DNA from: Flavobacteriaceae bacterium
GTDB lineage: Bacteria > Bacteroidota > Bacteroidia > Flavobacteriales > Flavobacteriaceae
Reading direction: 5' to 3'
DNA: 9,092 nucleotides
Assembly: GCA_030633285.1 (NCBI GenBank)
Contig: DAOVTC010000030.1
Coordinates: forward strand, 1 to 9,092
Shown: in pieces, positions 6,462-9,092 of the stretch
How positions within the stretch are numbered: the stretch's first letter is position 1
How the letters are laid out: the number at the start of each line of letters is the position of its first letter
The notes under the pieces: model-generated
What the model was told of the DNA's origin: nothing
The model's input: the letters and a program-made list of their open reading frames with translations, nothing else
The model's database searches: none
Position numbers and translations under genes: made by a program

Positions 6462-6959
6462 ATGGATGACTCTATTATTTTAAATAATCAGCAAATAAAT
6501 CATAAAATTAGAAGAATAGCATATCAAATTTATGAAAATAACATTAATGAAAAAGTTATAATTATTGCCGGAATTGCAATTAACGGATTTATTTTTGCAC
6601 AAAAAATTAAAAAAGCACTGGAGTCTATTTCTGATATTGAAGTAAAACTTTGCGAAGTTAAAATTAACAAGAAAAAACCTCAAGATAAAGTAGAAACTTC
6701 ATTAAAACCTGAAGATTATTCCAATCAATCACTCGTTTTGGTAGATGATGTACTAAATTCAGGAACGACATTGATTTATGCAACAAGACACTTTTTAGAC
6801 GTTCCTTTAAAACAATTTAAAACAGCAGTATTAGTTAATAGAAATCATAAAAAGTATCCTATTAAAGCTGATTTTAAAGGAATATCACTTTCTACTTCAT
6901 TACAAGAGCACATAACAGTTGAGTTTAATAAGAATTCAGCAAGTGCTTTTTTAAATTAG
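6462..6959 (+). CDS. Phosphoribosyltransferase-family protein, PyrR-like
   Basis: This 165-aa protein is a type I phosphoribosyltransferase. The PRPP-binding signature VLVDDVLNSGTT occupies residues 92-103, with the two aspartates D95 and D96. The N-terminal segment KIRRIAYQIYENN (15-27) and the IIAGIAINGFIFAQKI strand-loop-helix resemble PyrR and related Bacteroidota proteins, and VLVNRNHKKYPIKADFKGISLST (about 123-145) is the usual second half. PyrR in other bacteria binds pyr mRNA and has weak uracil phosphoribosyltransferase activity; neither function can be claimed here, because no pyr gene or pyr leader is nearby. It follows the methyltransferase after 2 bp, so it is in the same operon. 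Its last 9 bp overlap the end of the convergent shikimate kinase gene. The exact substrate base is unknown. Confidence 0.85.
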   Translation: MDDSIILNNQQINHKIRRIAYQIYENNINEKVIIIAGIAINGFIFAQKIKKALESISDIEVKLCEVKINKKKPQDKVETSLKPEDYSNQSLVLVDDVLNSGTTLIYATRHFLDVPLKQFKTAVLVNRNHKKYPIKADFKGISLSTSLQEHITVEFNKNSASAFLN

Positions 6960-7460
6960 CAGTAGTATTTCATCAACAATTTCTTTTATTGACTTTTTAT
7001 CAATATTAATTGTGTGTGAAGCTTTTTCATAAAATACTCTCCTTTCAAATAAGTGCTTAGCAATAAATTCTTTCAATTTATCATCACTTAATTCTGAAAT
7101 TAACGGACGACTTTCTTTTTCAAGGTGTAATCTTTCAAACAATGTATTTAAGTTTGCTTTTAAATAAAAAGAATTTCCCTTATTTTTAATCAAATCCATA
7201 TTATTTGCATAACAAGGTGTACCTCCTCCTAATGCCAAAACAAAGCTTTGTTGGTTATTTAACAATTCTTTTAAATAAATATTTTCACAATTTCGAAAAT
7301 AGATCTCACCTTTATGATTAAAGATATTTTTAATACTATTTTTTTCATTTTTAACTATATAATCGTCTAAGTCAATAGCTTCAATTCCTAAAATATTAGC
7401 AACAGATTTAGATATTGTTGATTTACCGCTAGCCATATAGCCAAGTAGAATAATTTTCAT
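6951..7460 (-). CDS. aroK: Shikimate kinase
   Basis: Shikimate kinase phosphorylates shikimate at the 3-hydroxyl using ATP, the fifth step of the shikimate pathway to chorismate and the aromatic amino acids, in the cytoplasm. The 169-aa length is normal for the family. The P-loop GYMASGKST is at residues 7-15. The magnesium/shikimate-binding D30-x-D32-D33 segment follows, then KGEIYFRNCE (50-59, with R56 a shikimate-binding arginine), the GGG loop (78-80) in ALGGGTPC, the lid RPL (118-120) and the R-x-x-x-Y-x-x-x-A segment (141-148 region). The P-loop has alanine where many family members have glycine (GxMGxGKS), which should be tolerated. It is a single-gene unit running away from the tRNA genes and overlapping the phosphoribosyltransferase gene tail to tail, with no terminator visible between them. 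A GATATTTG at 7502-7495, one base off the -7 box, is a possible promoter element. Confidence 0.94.
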   Translation of the reverse strand: MKIILLGYMASGKSTISKSVANILGIEAIDLDDYIVKNEKNSIKNIFNHKGEIYFRNCENIYLKELLNNQQSFVLALGGGTPCYANNMDLIKNKGNSFYLKANLNTLFERLHLEKESRPLISELSDDKLKEFIAKHLFERRVFYEKASHTINIDKKSIKEIVDEILLLI

Positions 7461-7526
7461 AAAAAATTGATTTTTAACTCAGTAATTTTCATTGCAAATA
7501 TCTTTAAAATTTATTTATAAAAAGAC

Positions 7527-7556
7527 TTGTTTAATAAATAATTGATAGTATATTTG
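7527..7556 (+). promoter_or_regulatory. Bacteroidota housekeeping promoter of tRNA-Lys
   Basis: TTG (7527-7529) and TATATTTG (7549-7556) are 19 bp apart and match the Bacteroidota sigma-A consensus of a -33 TTG and a -7 TAnnTTTG with no mismatch. The -7 box ends 15 bp before the first base of tRNA-Lys, which allows for a short leader. It is the best promoter in the window. Confidence 0.8.
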
Positions 7557-7571
7557 CATCCGAATTTAATT

Positions 7572-7644
7572 GACCTGGTAGCTCAGTTGGTAGAGCATCT
7601 CCCTTTTAAGGAGAGGGTCCCGGGTTCGAGCCCCGGCCAGGTCA
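7572..7644 (+). tRNA. trnK: tRNA-Lys(UUU)
   Basis: The 73-nt gene folds into a complete cloverleaf: acceptor stem GACCTGG (7572-7578) with CCAGGTC (7637-7643) and discriminator A7644, a D arm with AGCTCAGTTGGTAGAGC, an anticodon stem TCTCC/GGAGA around the loop CTTTTAA, and a T arm with GGTTCGAGCCC. Anticodon TTT at 7605-7607 reads lysine codons AAA and AAG, which are heavily used in this AT-rich genome. The CCA end is not encoded and must be added after transcription. A perfect housekeeping promoter precedes it. A 9-bp AT-rich hairpin (7653-7661 with 7666-7674) follows the gene. Confidence 0.98.
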
Positions 7645-7684
7645 CTTATTAAATAATGTATCAAAATACATTATAAAAAACTTT

Positions 7685-7716
7685 AAAAGTTATCCGTTTT
7701 ACGTGATAACTTTTTT
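7685..7716 (+). terminator. Intrinsic terminator after tRNA-Lys
   Basis: A 10-bp stem (7685-7694 with 7705-7714) can be extended inward by CGT/ACG with one bulged base and is followed by a run of six T residues. It lies 40 bp downstream of tRNA-Lys and 15 bp before tRNA-Leu. This implies that the two tRNAs are separate transcription units, or that little readthrough reaches the second. Confidence 0.8.
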
Positions 7717-7731
7717 ACTTTTACATACAAT

Positions 7732-7817
7732 GCACATGTGGCGAAATTGGTAGACGCGCCAGCTTGAGGGGCTGGTGTTCGATTATGAACGTGCTGGTTC
7801 GAGTCCAGTCATGTGCA
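7732..7817 (+). tRNA. trnL: tRNA-Leu(GAG)
   Basis: The 86-nt gene is a class II tRNA with a long variable arm (TGTTC...GAACG), as expected for leucine. The acceptor stem is GCACATG (7732-7738) with CATGTGC (7810-7816) and discriminator A7817. The anticodon stem CCAGC/GCTGG surrounds the loop TTGAGGG with anticodon GAG at 7766-7768, reading CUC and CUU. The CCA end is not encoded. The only promoter-like sequence is TACTTTTA (7716-7723), one base off the -7 consensus, which begins at the last T of the tRNA-Lys terminator and ends 8 bp before the tRNA. Confidence 0.98.
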
Positions 7818-7888
7818 CAATTTTATTTTTTGATAATTTTCACATTCTTTTTTATCACAAATTGTTTATTTATTAGTAATATTGCCTC

Positions 7889-8734
7889 ATGCAAAAAATT
7901 GTTATTACCCTACTCTTTATAAGTTTTACACTCTCCATATATTCTCAGGATCTTAACTTAAAAAACCAAGATACTATTAAACAAGATACTACCGTTGTTT
8001 TATTAAAAGGAAGAATTATAAGTATCACTGATAAAAAACCATTACAAAGTGCACATATTGTAAATTTAAATTTAGTAAAAGGAACTATTACAAACAGTAA
8101 AGGTGAGTTTCAAATTTCTGCAAAAGTAAATGATACTATCTTTATATCTTATATAGGTTTTCAATCTAATAAGCTAAAAATAACCAGAGATTTATTAAAA
8201 GGAAATGAATTAGAAATTGCTATTCATGAAAAGATTGTAAATATTGATGAAGTAACAATTAAATCTCACAAATTGATAGGTGTTTTGGTTGTTGATGCCA
8301 AGAATGTACCAAAAGACTCTTATAGCAGAATCCATATAAGTGGTTTACCTCAAGCTTATGAAATTGGAAGTTCATACGATAATAAATTTAACTCAACATT
8401 AAGTGCCATATTCAGTCCGGTTGATTTTTGGTATAAAAAGTTTGGAAAAAAACCTAAAGAGATTGCACGACTGAAGAAATTAAAAGAAGGTGATCAAATG
8501 AGAGGTATGATGGAGCAAAAATATAGTCGTGAAATAATGATGGACTATCTGGATATGAGTAGAAAAGAATTGAGTGATTTACTTACAGAATGTAATTATT
8601 CTACAAGATTTATCAATAAAGCTAGTGATTTACAAATAATAGAAGCTGTATTAGAGTGTTATGAAAATTATAGAGCTGTTAAAAAGGGAGTTGTAAAAAA
8701 AGACATTATTCATATCAAAGATAGCGTTTATTAA
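7889..8734 (+). CDS. Secreted CarboxypepD_reg-like domain protein
   Basis: This 281-aa protein is exported by a signal peptide (residues 1-19, cleavage probably after SIYS, before Q20). Residues about 37-124 form a carboxypeptidase-D regulatory-like domain, a beta-sandwich also found at the N-terminus of TonB-dependent outer-membrane receptors: LKGRIISITDKKPLQSAHI, then KGTITNSKGEFQI, NDTIFISYIGFQS and the closing VNIDEVTIK. No TonB box, plug or barrel follows. Instead residues about 130-265 contain LIGVLVVDAKNVPKDSYSRI, ISGLPQAYE, a hydrophobic FSPVDFWYKKFGKKP segment and a charged helical region rich in Lys, Glu and Met ending in IIEAVLECYENYRAVKKG. I recognise this overall layout from flavobacterial hypothetical proteins, but know no function. 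It is not tied to neighbours: it starts 71 bp after tRNA-Leu, and 358 bp of apparently empty sequence follow. Location in the periplasm or at the outer membrane is inferred. Confidence 0.85.
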   Translation: MQKIVITLLFISFTLSIYSQDLNLKNQDTIKQDTTVVLLKGRIISITDKKPLQSAHIVNLNLVKGTITNSKGEFQISAKVNDTIFISYIGFQSNKLKITRDLLKGNELEIAIHEKIVNIDEVTIKSHKLIGVLVVDAKNVPKDSYSRIHISGLPQAYEIGSSYDNKFNSTLSAIFSPVDFWYKKFGKKPKEIARLKKLKEGDQMRGMMEQKYSREIMMDYLDMSRKELSDLLTECNYSTRFINKASDLQIIEAVLECYENYRAVKKGVVKKDIIHIKDSVY

Positions 8735-9092
8735 AACTATTAATCACTACTGATTGCTTGATTATTATGTTCAATTATCATTTTAACTTTACATATTGAA
8801 TCTCACTCCCCCATTTTTCTTTGGAAAATATATAATAAAATTTCCTTCTAACTTAAAACTTGTGTTCTTTAATAACCTGAGTTAGGTCTAAGATTTATCT
8901 TATCAATAAATTGAAAATATTCATATTTCCTTATGTTTATCAAATAAGTTCAAAACTTGAATTTTACAAAAATATTCCAATCCCGATAACATTATCTGGA
9001 TTGGAATTTCATATTGATTAAATATATTTTAAGACCGTTTAAAAGTTCAATAAAATAATTATTTTTTAGTTGTTACCTAAAATTAATGGCAT
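8735..9092. other. Intergenic region without a recognisable gene
   Basis: No frame on either strand holds a convincing coding sequence here; all frames are interrupted by frequent stops. The stretch is AT-rich with several small inverted repeats and one strong hairpin (8974-9007). At the right edge an ATG at 9086 on the plus strand (ATG GCA) could start a gene, and the minus-strand frame read from 9092 is open for eight codons before a TAA at 9068-9066; neither can be judged from so few bases. Confidence 0.7.
8974..9007. terminator. Strong palindromic hairpin, probable bidirectional terminator
   Basis: ATTCCAATCC (8974-8983) pairs perfectly with GGATTGGAAT (8998-9007); after one C/T mismatch, GATA and TATC add four pairs around a 4-nt loop. 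On the minus strand the stem is followed by TATTTTTG, on the plus strand only by a short TTC. The longer T run on the minus strand suggests that it ends a minus-strand gene lying beyond the window. It is 240 bp past the stop of the plus-strand gene at 8734, rather far to be its own terminator. Confidence 0.6.

Noticed and set aside
6480..6683. 67-codon minus-strand open frame
   Set aside because: Antisense to the N-terminal half of the phosphoribosyltransferase, with Phe/Asn-rich low-complexity product.
7831..7857. Possible hairpin TGATAA...TTATCA after tRNA-Leu
   Set aside because: Only six AT-rich pairs with a 15-nt loop and no T run after it; too weak to call a terminator, although the T-rich stretch just after the tRNA could assist termination.
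9066..9092. Minus-strand tail reading MPLILGNN then stop at the right edge
   Set aside because: Could be the end of a gene terminated by the hairpin at 8974-9007, but eight codons are not enough to support a coding call.
9086..9092. ATG GCA at the right edge on the plus strand
   Set aside because: Only seven bases remain and no promoter of good quality precedes it; it cannot be called as a gene start.

Overview
The window is AT-rich chromosomal DNA from a member of the Bacteroidota, almost certainly a Flavobacteriaceae-type organism. The signs are: no Shine-Dalgarno sequences before the genes (upstream regions are A/T-rich); Bacteroidota promoter boxes of the TTG-N19-TAnnTTTG type (best case just before tRNA-Lys); tRNA genes without an encoded CCA end; and characteristic protein families (DUF4252 pair, ECF sigma factor with a short single-pass partner, lipoproteins with an acidic post-cysteine export signal, CarboxypepD_reg-like protein). 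Apart from tRNA genes, everything encodes proteins. I see no insertion sequence, phage gene or CRISPR array.

Layout. Positions 1-1563 (minus) hold most of a secreted M1-family zinc aminopeptidase whose C-terminus runs off the window. Positions 1642-3738 (minus) are a four-gene operon: an ECF sigma factor, an overlapping single-pass membrane protein that is probably its anti-sigma partner, and two DUF4252 proteins (one soluble periplasmic, one lipoprotein), closed by a good intrinsic terminator. Divergent from it, across 129 bp, is an S41 (C-terminal processing) peptidase lipoprotein with a PDZ-like region (3868-5385), ended by a hairpin terminator. Positions 5502-6959 (plus) are a tight three-gene operon: an Hsp15-like S4 RNA-binding protein, a TPMT-family SAM methyltransferase and a PyrR-like phosphoribosyltransferase. 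The last of these overlaps the convergent shikimate kinase gene (6951-7460, minus) by 9 bp. Positions 7549-7817 carry tRNA-Lys(UUU) and tRNA-Leu(GAG), separated by a terminator. A secreted flavobacterial CarboxypepD_reg-like protein follows (7889-8734). The last 358 bp are non-coding as far as I can see, with one strong palindromic hairpin.

Functional reading. The most interesting block is 1642-5385. The sigma operon begins with a sequence matching the general ECF promoter form (TGTAAC-N16-CGTC), and a weaker copy of the same form (TGTAAT-N15-CGAC) faces the opposite way in front of the S41 peptidase. This suggests a divergent, self-regulated envelope-response module: sigma factor, membrane-bound regulator, two DUF4252 proteins, and a probably surface-exposed serine peptidase. 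The rest looks like ordinary housekeeping or conserved flavobacterial gene content: ribosome rescue or recycling, thiol methylation, nucleotide-related phosphoribosyl transfer, the shikimate pathway and tRNAs.
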